Counted from the first letter of the stretch, positions 22,377 through 33,211 are shown. The stretch: DNA of 64,000 bases from Isoetes taiwanensis (GCA_021234155.1 JAJEKV010000073.1:4994001-5058000), one strand, 5' to 3'. Notes: a model not told the origin generated them from the sequence alone. Translations and numbers: made by a program.

Positions 22377-22751
22377 TTATCCTGCATATAATATCACAAA
22401 TTCACAATGTCATTAAATTTCAATCTTCCAAGGTTTATGGTTTCTATTCTATTGGTCATACATGTACATTTTTACATCAGAAATTTAGAATACATAACAG
22501 GAAAGAGAAATTGCAACCCTTTTCAGTTTTGCTGCTGCTACACATCTAGTCTCATAAATTCATAAGCTAGTTTAGTAGCGTAAAATCCAGCAAGGTTTAA
22601 AATACAAACTACATTGCATACCTGTGCCAATTCTAGTTAATGCTTGAAATATCTTCCACATCTGCACTACCTAATAAGAATAAATTGTGTGTTTATCATA
22701 TTGTCAGTTCACTTGTCATAATTCAGACTTTTTAGCAAACTTAAATTAAAT
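22377..22751. other. hAT internal non-coding sequence
   Basis: A/T-rich sequence between the nested LINE tail and the transposase 3' end. It probably holds the transposase 3' UTR and part of the hAT subterminal region. No genes were seen. Confidence 0.5.
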
Positions 22752-25661
22752 TCAGCAAGCACACCAATAGAAAATCCATTTTATACCTAGAATATTATCT
22801 TCGTTGCTCTCATTAGAAGAGCTTCCTTCAGTTGTTGAACTGTCCTCCATCTCCACCTCCCCATCTTCCTCATCAAGTGCCTCTTCCCCATGTTCCTTCT
22901 CCCATTCCTCTTCTTCCTCCTCTATCACATTCACAACAGCCCTTCCTCGTCCCCTTCCACGCCCTCGTCGTAGCCTCTGTGATCACCTACATGACCTTCT
23001 AGTGGCAGCAGATGTGCTAGCAGCAGCGGCTAATCTACTTTGGCTTCTAGTCATCCGCCTAGATGCGGTGCTTTCCTCAAAGACCTTTTTTACTAATTCC
23101 CTCTCTTGTTCAGTGAGCACATCAATTGGGGCAGGATTATAATTTGATGGATCGGTTCTCGTCAATTCAAGAGGATTGACCTGTAATATATCATATGTAT
23201 AAGATATGATAAAACAACAGATTATATGCAAAAACAAAAGATGTCGATGTACCTGCTTTGCTGATTTCGCCCTTGCTTCAAATTTGCTCATGAGCCTTAA
23301 ATTTTCCCTAATGAAAATTAAGCGCTCTAACTGTGCAGGTTTTAGCCGATTCCTCTTTTTCGTATGTGCAATAGCGTGTGCGCGCTCCAATTTCTCTCAC
23401 ATGCACCAGAAGAGCAATCCTACATAATATCATTTTTAGAAATAAACAATAATCACAAATATTAAAAAAAAAATCGAAGAAACTAAGATGTACTTGCCTG
23501 TGATAGCACTCGAAGAGCCAATTTCTGTAATTCAGGTGTATAGCCTCCAAAATGTTCCCACCATGAAACTGGTTTAGCTTGATAGCTCTCTGTTTGCGCC
23601 AAAGGGGACATGAACATGGATGAAGCATTATTACGGAATGCATCAAATTGTTCCAGCAGCTTGGCGCTCTCGTCCACGCTATAAACAACACTAATATAAG
23701 TTATCATACCTTCCATGAGTGCAGGAGGAACAAGAGAACTTCCTCGCCTCTATAGTGGATGTAGGAGATGTGCAACAATGGGGATTGGTTTTTTAAACCA
23801 TGTCCATCGTATCTCGAAGAGGTCTAGCACTTGATTGTACCTTTACACACGAAAGAAAATCATTTTAAGACCAATATCGTAATGTTAAACGCAACTTGCT
23901 GCTCTGAAATATTTGTAAGTTCCTTGCTGATCTGAAATATTTGTAAGTTCCTTGCAACTAGCAAGAACTACTTAAGTTGATGTTAATCTTTTTTACCCTG
24001 TGCTTTTTCACTGAATCAGCAGGCCGCAAGGACACTACTGCTCTCAGAATGTCAGTAGTCAATATTTCCAGAATTCCAACCTCTTCTCTAGTTTATGACA
24101 GTTTTACCAGCAGCCCATAATTCAAGATTTTGCAAATATAGATCAGGGATATAGAGTAAATCATATGAGTGCACAAAAAAACATTTAGAACATAAATTAA
24201 TAAAACACTAGTTCTTGAATGGTACTTACTTGTCTTTGTTTTCGGTATCAGATTCTTGTCCACCTTTGAGCACATCTTCACACCTTTGCATGAATTCAAA
24301 TAACAGGCCCATCGTGCAACCCTCAATAGTCAAGCGCAGCACACGATAAAGTGGCTCCATCACACTAACTACGCAATCAAAAGCAACCTTAGTTGTCGGA
24401 TCCAGGATATAATTTTGCACTGTTTTTGCCTCAGGAGTCTTGCTATCATTCCAGTTACGCCAAAAATCAGAAACTACTATTTGCTGCAATGCGGGCCAAA
24501 GCCTTATCAAATGCTGAATAACAATAAAAACAACACCAAATCTCGTTTTACTGGGTCTTAACATTGTAAGGTCAGGGCTGAAGTGTCTAAAAATGCTTTT
24601 GGCACTTTTCCTCTTCTTAAAAAATAGAGTGATCGTGTTAGCTTTACTTCGAGCGCTCTTCACCCAATCAAGATTTCCAATATCTTCTAATAGAAGATCA
24701 AGGCAGTGAGATGCACAAGGTGTCCTCACAATAGTTGGAAACTCTTTTTCAATAATCTTTCCCATGATCGACCTACAATTAGATGCATTATCTGTCACAA
24801 TTTGGACTACATTCTCTTTGCCTACTTCCATGATGGCCTCTTTCATTTTTTTAGCTAACCATTCTCCATAATGCTAATGCCAACGCCACTGCAGTCAACT
24901 GTTTTCAGAAACATAGTTCCATACGCACTAGAAACAATGATGTTTATTAGACCCCTGCCACACACATCTACCTATCCATCAGACATTATTGTGCAACCAT
25001 ATTTTGGCCGTGGCTTTCACATGGTCACACTTGACAGTCACATCTGCAAGTGTTTTTTTAGCCTTGAAGTCCGCATGGCAGTATGGGATACACCAGTACA
25101 AGTCTCTCCAATTTGAGAGAAAGCTTCTATCATCTTTGTCCAACGAGGAAGTTTCAACAAATTAAAAGATAGGTTTGCCTCTACAAAACATCTTGCTTCC
25201 ATCTCCATGGCATGCTCCATCCTTTTCATAGTCAAGACACTTCTCCCTTTTAACTTTGTTTGTAGTTGAGTCCTTTTTGGAACTGGTGGGTGATCAGAGG
25301 AATAAACAGGGGAAGATGGGCCTTCTGAAGGGAATGTTCCAGCTGATTCCATTCCATGACCAAGAGCAACAGGCAATTCCATTCCATAACTTGACACGCC
25401 CATATCAATATTATCTATTATACCAGCCTCATCTGCCACACCCACCTCTACCTTAGCTTCTTGGATAAGTTCAGGCGTTGATGCAAGACATGGGTTTGCA
25501 CCCTTGTTTGAGATGTGACCCACATGCGCTATCATCCTTGTCTTTGTTCCTCTTCCCTCTTTCCCACAAAACTTGCAATTCCATGATCGCATGTCACTGC
25601 CAATTTTAACAACGTTGATGCAATACTTCTCCCAAAACTCTGACTCCTTGCGAGGCATCAC
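22752..25661 (-). pseudogene. hAT transposase (BED finger, DUF659, hATC dimerisation domain), with introns
   Basis: The start MMPRKESEFWEKY is at 25661. A BED-type finger follows (WNCKFCGKEGRGTKTRMIAH, then a Cys at NPC). The DUF659/RNase H-like catalytic part runs from about 25000 to 24230: MSDG, LINIIVSS, then QIVTDNASNCRSI and TPCASHCLDLLLEDI. The hATC part (23716-23380) has WWEHFGGYTPELQKLALRVL and CERNWS. A Ser/Arg-rich, Glu-rich tail ends near 22760. Two introns are visible on the minus strand: 23497-23420 begins GCAAGT and ends TAG (GC-AG type), and 23252-23181 is GT-AG. The TGG normally following MSDG is TAG (24974-24972), and another TAG follows HPL, so the gene is dead. It moved the surrounding hAT element. 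Confidence 0.85.
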
Positions 25662-26339
25662 TCCTTAAACCTTTAACAAGCCTTAAAACCTATCATACAC
25701 AAACCATTAGCAGATTATAAAGTGCTGCTGCTAATAAATAAATGCTAAAATATTCTTTTGTAGTTCATTGCCAAAAGATCTAAGAGTTGCAGGAACATTA
25801 TGTTGCAACATTATAAACTAAAAATCTATGTCAAACACAAGAATACAAAACATACTTGATGTGCTGCTGTGATGCTGAAATTTCATCGAACAGCCCCTAC
25901 ATGCCGTTGCATTTTAGAACCTGGCCCCTACATGCCGTTGCATTCTTAAAACCTGTGTTGTATTTTCAGAACATGCTTTTCAATAAATTTATCTGAAGCA
26001 GAGTAAGTCTTGTTCTAAGAGCAGCAAGAGCATTTACATTTTTACTTTGCATTGGATCTCCTTCTGGGCTCCGAGTTGCTTTGCTCTGAAACAAAAACCT
26101 TGCTGTGGAAAAATCTTGCATGAATGCAAGCAAACTCACAATCATGAATACGTTCAAATCAACTTACATGCTTCAGAGCTTCAGAAATCGTGGCCAGAAG
26201 AACCGACGAAGATGAGCCAGAAGTTCGTTGAAATCGTGGCGGACTCAGACTCTAATCCAGAAGTTGGCGAGCGATGAAAAAATTTTGGCGGTCACAGATT
26301 TAGGTCGACGAAAAAATTATATTATTATGTTTCATACAA
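25662..26339. other. hAT 5' non-coding and promoter side of the transposase
   Basis: Sequence upstream of the transposase start within the hAT element. A near-repeat of CCCCTACATGCCGTTGCATT occurs at about 25893 and 25925. No coding region was recognised. Confidence 0.4.
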
Positions 26340-26525
26340 TATATTATAACGTACGTACGTATTGTAGTGTACGTACAAAACCTTTAAAAATGATACGTAC
26401 GCGTATGTTATTTGGTCTAAAAAATTTACAAAATGATACCTATAATTATAACGTATACGTATTGTACGTACAGTCCGGTACTATAAGTATTACAAAGGTT
26501 CCGTACGCGTACGGAACCTACACTG

Positions 26526-26533
26526 ACCATTAC
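26526..26533 (+). repeat. Right target-site duplication of the hAT element
   Basis: ACCATTAC, identical to 18617-18624. The LINE 3' UTR resumes directly after it (TACTAGGATCCAAAAACCCC). Confidence 0.92.
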
Positions 26534-27612
26534 TACTAGGATCCAAAAACCCCTGCCTCGAAAGGTTTTCAAAGGAAAACCTTTGCACTAATGATGATAC
26601 TAGATAAACAAGAATAAAATATAAGTAGGCGATGATGACTGTTGAGGCTCAATAATTAAAGACGCTCATCCAAAAACTCAAGTATGTATAATATGAAGTC
26701 ATGTACAGATGGAGATCTGAGAAGTTATGGAAGCGTGAAATGAAATGCTAAAGTCAAATAACGATTCTTGACCATTTCAAAAGCAGGACGTCTTAGCAGA
26801 GTATGGCTTTCATCTTCAATAACCTATAATTGGAAACATGCACATAATATCGTTTCTCGTGCCAATTGCGGCCGTTTCGATCTATCTGTCTCAATCCGTA
26901 GCTTGTGGGGCCCTGTGCAAATTGATGCAATAACTACAAGCTCTTTCCTGGATAAGGAAGCAAGCAAATAAGCTTGTGGTCCTGGTGTCAAAGTGGGATT
27001 TATATGTGCATGATAATGACCAGTTTTAACTTAGGCTAAGATAACTGCATCCCACATCTTCTGAGAAAAACGACCATTTAGATATTGTTGCAAAAGCTCA
27101 GGATCGGAACTAACAAGCACCATGCAGTGTTCCAGTTGCACAGACCAGCGCGCAAACCATGCATTACAATTTTTTTTCCAACATTCAAACGCTGGGAGAT
27201 TCAGCCATAGCAAGCGCGAGAAGAGGGTAGCTATCATCATCCATATGATGCACCCTACTGACATAGTGAAGATGGTGCTTCATGGCAAAATATTGAAGAG
27301 GCCAAAAACCTGTCTCCTATAAAAGAATAGCATAGGGCACCGTAGCTTTAACTCCTAGGCTGTAAGTGACAAAGGAATTTTGCACCCGTTCCAAGCTCTC
27401 CCAAGCACTAGTACTAATGGCAAGCCCCCATACTTCAGAACCATACAGTAAAACAGGTTTCTATCAAGCCCGAAACAAGTGGGCTTTTCGTGACCAATCA
27501 TGAATCTCTGCTTGAAAACAATTATTTTGCATTGCATAGAGTGCTCTCCAGCCAGCAGTCACATGTTTGGTAATACACTATTTTCAAAGTGTATTCTTAC
27601 AGAACTCTACAC
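26534..27612 (-). pseudogene. LINE RT thumb, zinc-tail and 3' UTR (part of the split LINE)
   Basis: On the minus strand, VEFCKNTL at the left-hand break (27612) matches the YLGVEF block of the LINE at 48.9 kb. LNLPAFECWKKNCNAWFARW and FSQKMWDAVILA follow (27264-27031). Then comes the decayed zinc region homologous to 8937-8710 (CATGCACATAATATCGTTTC side, 26825-26890) and the 3' UTR. Many stops are present. It connects to 18624-18541 across the hAT element. Confidence 0.7.
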
Positions 27613-28191
27613 CAGTGTTGTTTACGTACCCGTATTTTACGTTTACATACGTCCCGTACCTTCCTCACAGTACAATACGTACTATACCTATAGGTTGACA
27701 GGTCAAATTGAGCTCTTGTTTTATTAATACCGTACTTAACGTATTAATATATACTTAAAAAAAAAAAAACGTCCAAATGACATTAGACCAATAAAATTGG
27801 TGAAATTATAAATTAAAGAAAATACATTATTATATATTATAGAATAGGAGTAAAAAACACATTAGGAGACTTTAGACATTAGGGAAATTATGGAATTGTA
27901 GTTTAAAAAAAAAAACAATTTTCTTGCAAATAAAAACCCAAAACCTTTGCGTTTTCCCCCTCTTTCTTCTTACCGTAGCCGCAGAATCACAATGAAGATG
28001 AAGATGCAGACCCACCTTTCTCCTTCTTTTGTCATGGCAGGAGGCAGGCCTTCTCCTTAATACTTCAGTAGCTTTGCATTCATGCCAGGAAAGAAATACA
28101 GAGGTCAGCAGTAGTTAATAGCTTCAGATGCAACAAATGAGCAACATTACTTAAATATTTATCTGCTAACTAAATATTTACTTAAATATTA
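27613..28191. mobile_element. Fragment with a second hAT-like terminus, inserted in the LINE
   Basis: CAGTGTTGTTTACGTACC at 27613 matches the hAT terminal repeat of 18625/26525, and is followed by the same kind of CGTACG/TACGT words to about 27700. The insert breaks the LINE between VVDS (28197) and VEF (27610). Flanks CTCTACAC and CTCTACTA (6 of 8 matching) may be a decayed target duplication. No right terminal repeat was found, so the element may be deleted at that end. It has no transposase gene. Confidence 0.5.
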
Positions 28192-28660
28192 CTCTACTAG
28201 CTATCTACAACTTCAACTTCGTGGCTATCATAGTACAAAATTGGAACAATATGCCGACAAGACTGAACTACCAAGAGCTTGGTCTTTTGGAGATTAACAC
28301 GCAGACATGAGTTCTCATAAAAACTGTACAGAACATGTAAATGTTGTTCCATACAACTAGCAGTATATGCTAGAAGCGAAACATCATCAGCATACATAAG
28401 TTGCCTGATGATATATTCTGCTAAATATGGGTCTCCACCACCATAGTGATCAAGCCATTCTTCCAATTGATCAATGTACAAGCCAAAGAGTGCAGGAGAT
28501 AGAGGGCAACCCTGTCGTACTCCAATATTGCTAGTGATTTGGGTACCCGATGCTGGAAACTTAGCAAAAACCCTTTCATAGAGTCAGGCCAAACAAGGTT
28601 TTCTTTTAAATGCACTAATTTCCTGTGGTGCATTTTTCCTTCACAGAAAAATATGCAGGT
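28192..28660 (-). pseudogene. LINE RT palm fragment (5' end of the split LINE)
   Basis: Two frames together read NIGVRQGCPLSPALFG, then YIDQLEEWLDH and LMYADDVSLLAY, then LRVNLQKTKLLVVQS, the RT palm from the substrate-binding loop through the catalytic YADD. The match with 48.66-48.76 kb (IDQLEEWL, LIYADDVD) shows the same LINE family. Sequence before about 28640 has no RT homology, so this is the 5' truncation point. Confidence 0.8.
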
Positions 28661-29676
28661 AAATATCATCTAAATCCTAATGGGTCAAGGACAAAATGTA
28701 TGTATAATTCCATAAACGACAAATTTAAAATTATTATAATTTTAGCTATCGACTAGAGAGTTGGCTTTTGAAGAACAATATGAGAAGTTGTAGTACATGT
28801 TAATTGCCATTGCCCCATTTGAACAAGAAACAAAACTATAATGAGCATATAATAATTCATTATTTTGGCAACAACCAATTTGACAAACATATGGTGCAGA
28901 GGAGCTTGTTACCTGTTATATAGAGCAGATTGGTCATGATTAATTCATAAAGACTATGCCTAAAGTTACAACTATGTATTATACAGGACTGCCAATGCAT
29001 TGGAGTTCTTTTCTCTTTCTCACCCTTGTCTCCTAAATTCGCAGTTTTTGCAACACATTGATGTGAATTTCATCTTTTTGAATTGGGAATTGTCCATTTT
29101 CGTGATATTATCCATTATTAGAATCATTGAATGTTGAAAATTGTGCTTAAAACTATTTCCTTAAAGCAAGAGAAGGAATGGTAATTAGAAGGAAGAAAAG
29201 GTTCTCAATGAGGTAATTATAATGATAACATTAGGGCGGATTTGGGGTCTGAAAATGGCCCTTATCTTGGGCTAAAGATTTCCACGTCAGATTCGCCAGG
29301 ACCAATCAGGTTTGCGCCTTTTTTACGAAAGTCAGTATTACTTGGCAGGTAGAAGGATGAGCAGGCTTACTTGGCATCCACATGGCGTATTTTCATAGGG
29401 GATGCCCATGCTTTTATTGCAACCATTTTAATGGCCCGTATTTTTTCGGGAGTCGCCACCACCCAAAATAATGGTGACTTTGATCGCCCTCTTTGTCGCC
29501 ACCAACTCCCTTGTCAAATTTTGGTGCCAAACTTCAGATCACACTCCGGCCTACGTGCATCCTCTCCGCCTTCACTCCTCATCTGCAATCCATGTCTCCT
29601 GTAATTTCTGTGTTCTTGCCCCATTTACAGAACTCCCAAGGTCAAGAAGTGGGAGGTTTTGTCTCAATAGGTTCGG
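28661..29676. other. Intergenic region with possible promoter elements near 29280
   Basis: There is no conserved coding region from 28661 to about 29370. CCACGTCAG at 29282-29290 and CCAATCAGG at 29302-29310 resemble the ACGTCA and CCAAT boxes of plant promoters, including histone promoters. Open frames from 29371 to about 29700 may be 5' exon or leader of the first unit of the cluster (GTGAGT donor-like sequence at about 29670). No TATA box is convincing. Confidence 0.35.
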
Positions 29677-29906
29677 GTGAGTATGCTGCCATCAACGAGG
29701 GGCGAGCATAGAGTTAGCGACAAAGGCGATCAGACGTCGGCGGACACATTGATAGGTAGGATAAAAGAGTTCAAGTTGAATTCTAGCGGCCGGAAAGTGG
29801 AAAGTATAACAATACGACATGCATATACCCCTTCTGATATGGCCAAAGAGCTAATCTCCACCAAAAACAGCTTCCCAAAATTGCCCGCAAATGGTAACCA
29901 CCTTAA
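29677..29906 (+). CDS. Unrecognised open frame, possible exon
   Basis: About 75 codons with protein-like composition (SDKGDQTSADTLIGRIKEFK, HAYTPSDMAKELISTKNS). No family was recognised. It could be an exon, since a GTGAGT donor-like site lies just upstream and the frame runs straight into a 65-bp palindrome at 29910. The longer frame to 30183 includes the palindrome and is therefore unlikely to be all coding. Confidence 0.35.
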
Positions 29907-29909
29907 ACG

Positions 29910-29974
29910 GATCACACGACGCCGGGCTAGTCGTCGCTACTTAATCACAGAGATAGTTTCGCCGTCGTGTGATC
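29910..29974 (+). repeat. 65-bp palindrome A
   Basis: GATCACACGACGCC on the left and GCCGTCGTGTGATC on the right form 14-nt arms with one mismatch around a 37-nt centre. The right part keeps the TTTCGC word shared by the family. Confidence 0.85.
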
Positions 29975-30210
29975 TTCTTATCTTTTCATTTCTTTTCGTT
30001 GACACATGTTTACAAACAAATTTATTGTGCGTGTTTATGTTTATCGACGTCGTGGATGTCATTCCTACCGAAAGTATTAGTAGTGTACTTGTCGTGGTAT
30101 CACATAGACATCGGAATTGTCCTTTTCCAAGGTATGGATGCCGGACCTTGGGGGGTATAGGCATCCGGTTTTACTGGACATGATTATAACGTAAAGGTCG
30201 GAAACCGAGC

Positions 30211-30892
30211 TTGAGGCCTGTTGAATTGCCCCCTTTAAGTGAACTTTGTAAGCCACGGACTAATGAGAACAATGTAATTGCAATGAAGAAATGCATGGTC
30301 GACGAGGTGCAAGCGGGAATGTCCAAAAAACGGAGGCGTGAGGATGAGTTTCAAAATCTTCACACCGCTTTGAGGTATTTGCTAACATATTCCGATGGCG
30401 CAGAAGTTCGAAAAGCTCCAAGACATATAATGCTTTCTCCCCCTCCGATTTTGTGGATGGCTTATTTTTGGTTCCGACTGGATGTTCGATTCCACGAATC
30501 ATCCGGTCAACTAACGTAGGTCCGCTGCGTAGTTAAGTCCTCCTTTAAGTTCGGATACTTTCTTCCAAAACAATATTTATACTTTAATTGTCAACTAGAA
30601 CGAAGGAAACAGAAAAAGAGAGGTCGCACAACTTTTTGGGAGCCGCTTTGAGGACCATAAAAATGCATTTTCCGATGCGGTGGATATTCGAGTATGGAGA
30701 GGGGAGGAAGTCATTTATACGGCCACCATGGAAAGTTTAATGGCCATTATCGAGCTAAGAGTGCTAATGGAGACAGAGGAGATTGTCGACGACTTCCATT
30801 ATTTTATTGATGGCATTAGGGTTGGTTACGTGCAAGAGGGAAATGTAAAGTTTAGTGAGTTCGCGATCAACAAGAAATTGTCTATCGGCTAG
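30211..30892 (+). CDS. Unrecognised gene, probably two exons
   Basis: The first frame (30211-30519) has a basic KKRRR motif near residue 40 and ends at a GTAGGT donor-like site (30516). The second frame is open from about 30597, after a pyrimidine-rich stretch ending CTAG, to a stop at 30890: AQLFGSRFEDHKNAFSDAVD, MESLMAIIELRVLMETEEIV, FHYFIDGIRVGYVQEGNV. The intron would be about 80 bp; exact splice phase was not resolved. No domain is recognised. Neighbours are palindrome A upstream and the H3-like gene downstream, all on the same strand. Confidence 0.45.
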
Positions 30893-31047
30893 CGCTTTGA
30901 ATCTCGGTTTTTTTTATTTGTGTTTTTGTCCGATGTTTTTAGGGTTCCGTTTAATTATTTAAAAAACGCTACCATCATATTTTACTTTAACTTCTGTTTT
31001 TACTATTTATCTCTTGCCGCTTGTCTATTTTTGTCGTTGTTCAGTAG

Positions 31048-31066
31048 TATAAAGCGCCATCCGCCG
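31048..31066 (+). promoter_or_regulatory. TATA-containing 19-mer repeated at 39001
   Basis: TATAAAGCGCCATCCGCCG stands 7 bp before the ATG of the H3-like gene. The same 19-mer with one mismatch occurs at 39001-39019. The distance from TATA to ATG (26 bp) is too short for a normal leader, so either translation starts further downstream or this is not a promoter. Confidence 0.4.
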
Positions 31067-31073
31067 AGAAGCC

Positions 31074-31860
31074 ATGACAAGAACTAAGCAAACCGCAAGG
31101 ATCCATCCAAGTGGTGTAAGGCCAGTGATTACATTAGTCCGCCTTCTTCATCCGACTCAAGTCTCGATAGAGATTCTCCTCCTCCCACCATGCCTAACGT
31201 AAGACCCGAAAAGAAATCCGCATGACGATCGGGCGGATAAGCAGCCCGAGTAAGTAGGGAGGTGCACTCCGGTTCGGAGACGAGGATGAAAATGTGAGAG
31301 ACCGGCGAAAGCGTAATATGACGCCGGATTAATTATTGGGCAGCCGCCTCTTCTTGCTCTTTTCCTCGCTCCCTCCCTCCTCCCCCCTGGGAGGTGCCGA
31401 CCTTCAAATCAAAGGAGGAGGCCCAACGCCGTAAAGGGGAAGGCGACTTGTGAATGTGGAGGAGACGGCCGAAGAGTCGGCCGAGGAACAGCTTGCAGAT
31501 GTCGGGTGAGGAGGCGGCCGAAGAGTCGGCCGAGCAACAGCTCCAAATGCCGGGTGGGTGAGGGTAGTGGCCGGAAGCGAAGACGGCCTCGGCATTAAAA
31601 GAGCCATGAGATTAGGAAGTATCGTAAGAGCACCGAGATGGTCATTCCGCCTCCCATTTGCCAGCTCGTGGAGAGAGATTCTGCAAGAGTGTGGTGCGAT
31701 ACATCATACCGCCATGTAAATTCAAGCAACCGCCTTTAAATGCTCTTCAAATGGCTTCGTAAGGCTTGGTGTCGGTCTGTTCGAGGACTCGCAGCCTTTG
31801 CAAAGAATACATGCCAAGCGGGTGATCATTATGCCCAAGGACATGCTCGCCTTACGATAA
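31074..31860 (+). pseudogene. Histone H3-like gene, divergent and frameshifted
   Basis: The start reads MTRTKQTAR, the H3 N-terminal tail with one change, then diverges into a long Ser/Pro/acidic insert in several frames (31100-31595). The H3 core returns at about 31605 with HEIRKYRKSTEM (alpha-N helix) and ends with GLFEDS, IHAKRVIIMPKDM, LALR near 31855. The middle helix region is strongly altered (ICQLVERDSARV). It would be a nucleosome protein if functional. At least two frame changes and a roughly 500-bp insertion between tail and core argue for a pseudogene, or for unrecognised introns. A 65-bp palindrome follows at 32073. Confidence 0.75.
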
Positions 31861-32072
31861 GGGATCCCGAAACTATGGTCAAAATTTTATGGCTGAATAC
31901 AACAAGAAGAAAGACCCCCGTAAAAAAGGCCGGAAGTGCCTTTGTGTTTTTTTTTCATATGTATAATATTTCTTAATGTAATGGCTTTATAAGCTTAATC
32001 TCTTAGTCCATTTCTTTCTTAGAAGCCTAGCTTCAGACTTTGTATTTTTTTTTTTTAATGTTATAATGTGAG

Positions 32073-32137
32073 GATCACACGACGCCAAGAGAAGCATTGT
32101 GCTTTTTGTTGCAATATAGTAGTCTTCGCTGTGTGAT
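32073..32137 (+). repeat. 65-bp palindrome B
   Basis: GATCACACGACGCC on the left, CTTCGCTGTGTGATC on the right. Internal TTTTTGTTGCA and TAGTAGTCTTCGC words are shared with palindrome G. It lies after the H3-like gene and a poly-T stretch. Confidence 0.85.
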
Positions 32138-32164
32138 CCAACCCTAACCCTAACCCTAACCCTA
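32138..32164 (+). repeat. Short interstitial telomere-like array (AACCCT)4
   Basis: Four tandem CCCTAA units directly abut the right end of palindrome B. On the other strand this is TTAGGG, not the TTTAGGG typical of most plants. It is too short to be a telomere. Confidence 0.8.
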
Positions 32165-32195
32165 AAATGTACGGACAAATCTCCCCACAACGGCC

Positions 32196-32900
32196 GTGGT
32201 CCCTTTCATAATCGACAACGGCTACTTGAGTTCAAAAGTGATGGGGCTTTTACCGCCTCCTAAACATCTTCTTTGTTTTCGCTGCTTGCTTCGCCATGGA
32301 TTGTTATGTGAAGTTCCCGAATGGTATGCATCCGCCCCTCATGACAACGAGGAAGTTGCACCGATCGCGATTTATCCGTTCTATTGCAAGGAGTTGGACA
32401 TCATGGCAAACAAAAGAGCGAGCTTGATGCTATCGCGAGGTTGCCTTAGCTTTCACCCGACCGCTTTGGTCTCGCCAAGACGCCCTTTGCGTGATGTCCC
32501 CGCTCGTGGATTCCAAAACCAGCTCTAGAGGAGGCGGCTTCCCATTTGCAAACAGGGAAGATGTTTTTCAAGAATGCCGCGCAACAGTGCTCCTCCCCGG
32601 GCGCGCCCTTGTGCTTAAGAAGGTATCTTATTTCTCTTTGCCGCTTGCATTTGCTAGTTATTGCATTCTCGCCGCCAAACCGAAGATACACCGGAAACAA
32701 TGAAATCTTTAAGCCAAGGGGGGGTCAGCTTATGTGTGATGATGCCGACTATGACGAAAATGGAGATAGATCTACAAGAAGAAGAGCAAGAATGTAGAAG
32801 TTTTAGCTTCGACGACCGCCTTGGGGTGAACCGTAGGAGGGAGATGATTCTCAAGGTGATGAGGATGGGGATGAGGATGAAAAGAAGTTGTCCGACATAA
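32196..32900 (+). pseudogene. Unrecognised gene, broken frames, acidic C-terminus
   Basis: The first 110 codons (32196-32528) include HLLCFRCLLRHGLLCEVPEW and IAIYPFYCKELDIMANKRAS. The downstream frame near 32620-32795 gives DDADYDENGDRSTRRRARM, a charged tail. No domain is recognised. The frame changes near 32510 and 32600 could be indels or introns. It lies between palindrome B and the next unit on the same strand. Confidence 0.4.
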
Positions 32901-33211
32901 CGCCAATTTTAGTGGAAGGCAAAGAATACTTATTGCTAAGGATATAATCGAGGAACCCGCCTTTGTTACTTAATGTGTGCTAGGGAAGACGAAGCTTATG
33001 AGTACCTTGGCCTAATGGGTAAACTTAGGCCTAGATTTTGAAGAGGATTTGGACAAAGAGATGTTTGAAGTGTCTAATTATACCGCAATGCTATAAAGCT
33101 TAAAGAAGCCTGATGAGAGGTCGGAGTCTCGATTTGCTCAAGATGAGGCTTAATCTACCAACTAAGAAGAATTCCAAATGTCTCCGGTAAAGTCGCCAAC
33201 AGATCTACAGT

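Larger units (their letters stand above)
18625..26525 (-). mobile_element. hAT-superfamily DNA transposon with perfect 8-bp target duplication
   Basis: The left end CAATGTTGTACCGTAC and the right end, read inward, CAGTGTAGGTTCCGTACG form terminal inverted repeats. The flanks ACCATTAC (18617-18624) and ACCATTAC (26526-26533) are identical 8-bp target duplications, diagnostic for hAT. Removing the element joins two halves of a LINE 3' UTR exactly as in the uninterrupted copy at 8560-8640. Both ends carry dense CGTACG/TACGTA subterminal motifs (18633-18790 and 26340-26520), probable transposase-binding sites. The element encodes a transposase on the minus strand and has received a LINE insertion at about 19.15-22.38 kb. 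Without the LINE it is about 4.7 kb. Confidence 0.92.
18541..28660 (-). mobile_element. LINE (second family), minus strand, split by a hAT element and a hAT-like fragment
   Basis: The LINE pieces are 28640-28192 (RT with VRQGCPLSPALFG in one frame, then MYADDVSLLAY at about 28390-28360), 27612-26526 (RT thumb, zinc-tail and 3' UTR) and 18624-18541 (3' end with GGCC-TCTT-GGTC stem-loop, CGTGGAC and a TATTC tail). The pieces are collinear with the LINE 3' region at 8525-8968. It is 5'-truncated near 28640. It inserted into the decayed gypsy RT at 18540. The hAT element 18625-26525 then inserted into its 3' UTR. Confidence 0.8.

Noticed and set aside
23687-23717. A 31-bp intron in the hAT transposase (GTATGAT...TATAG)
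   Set aside because: Too short for a plant intron and the frame is open and hAT-like through it.
32138-32164. Chromosome end
   Set aside because: Only four repeat units, with ordinary sequence on both sides.
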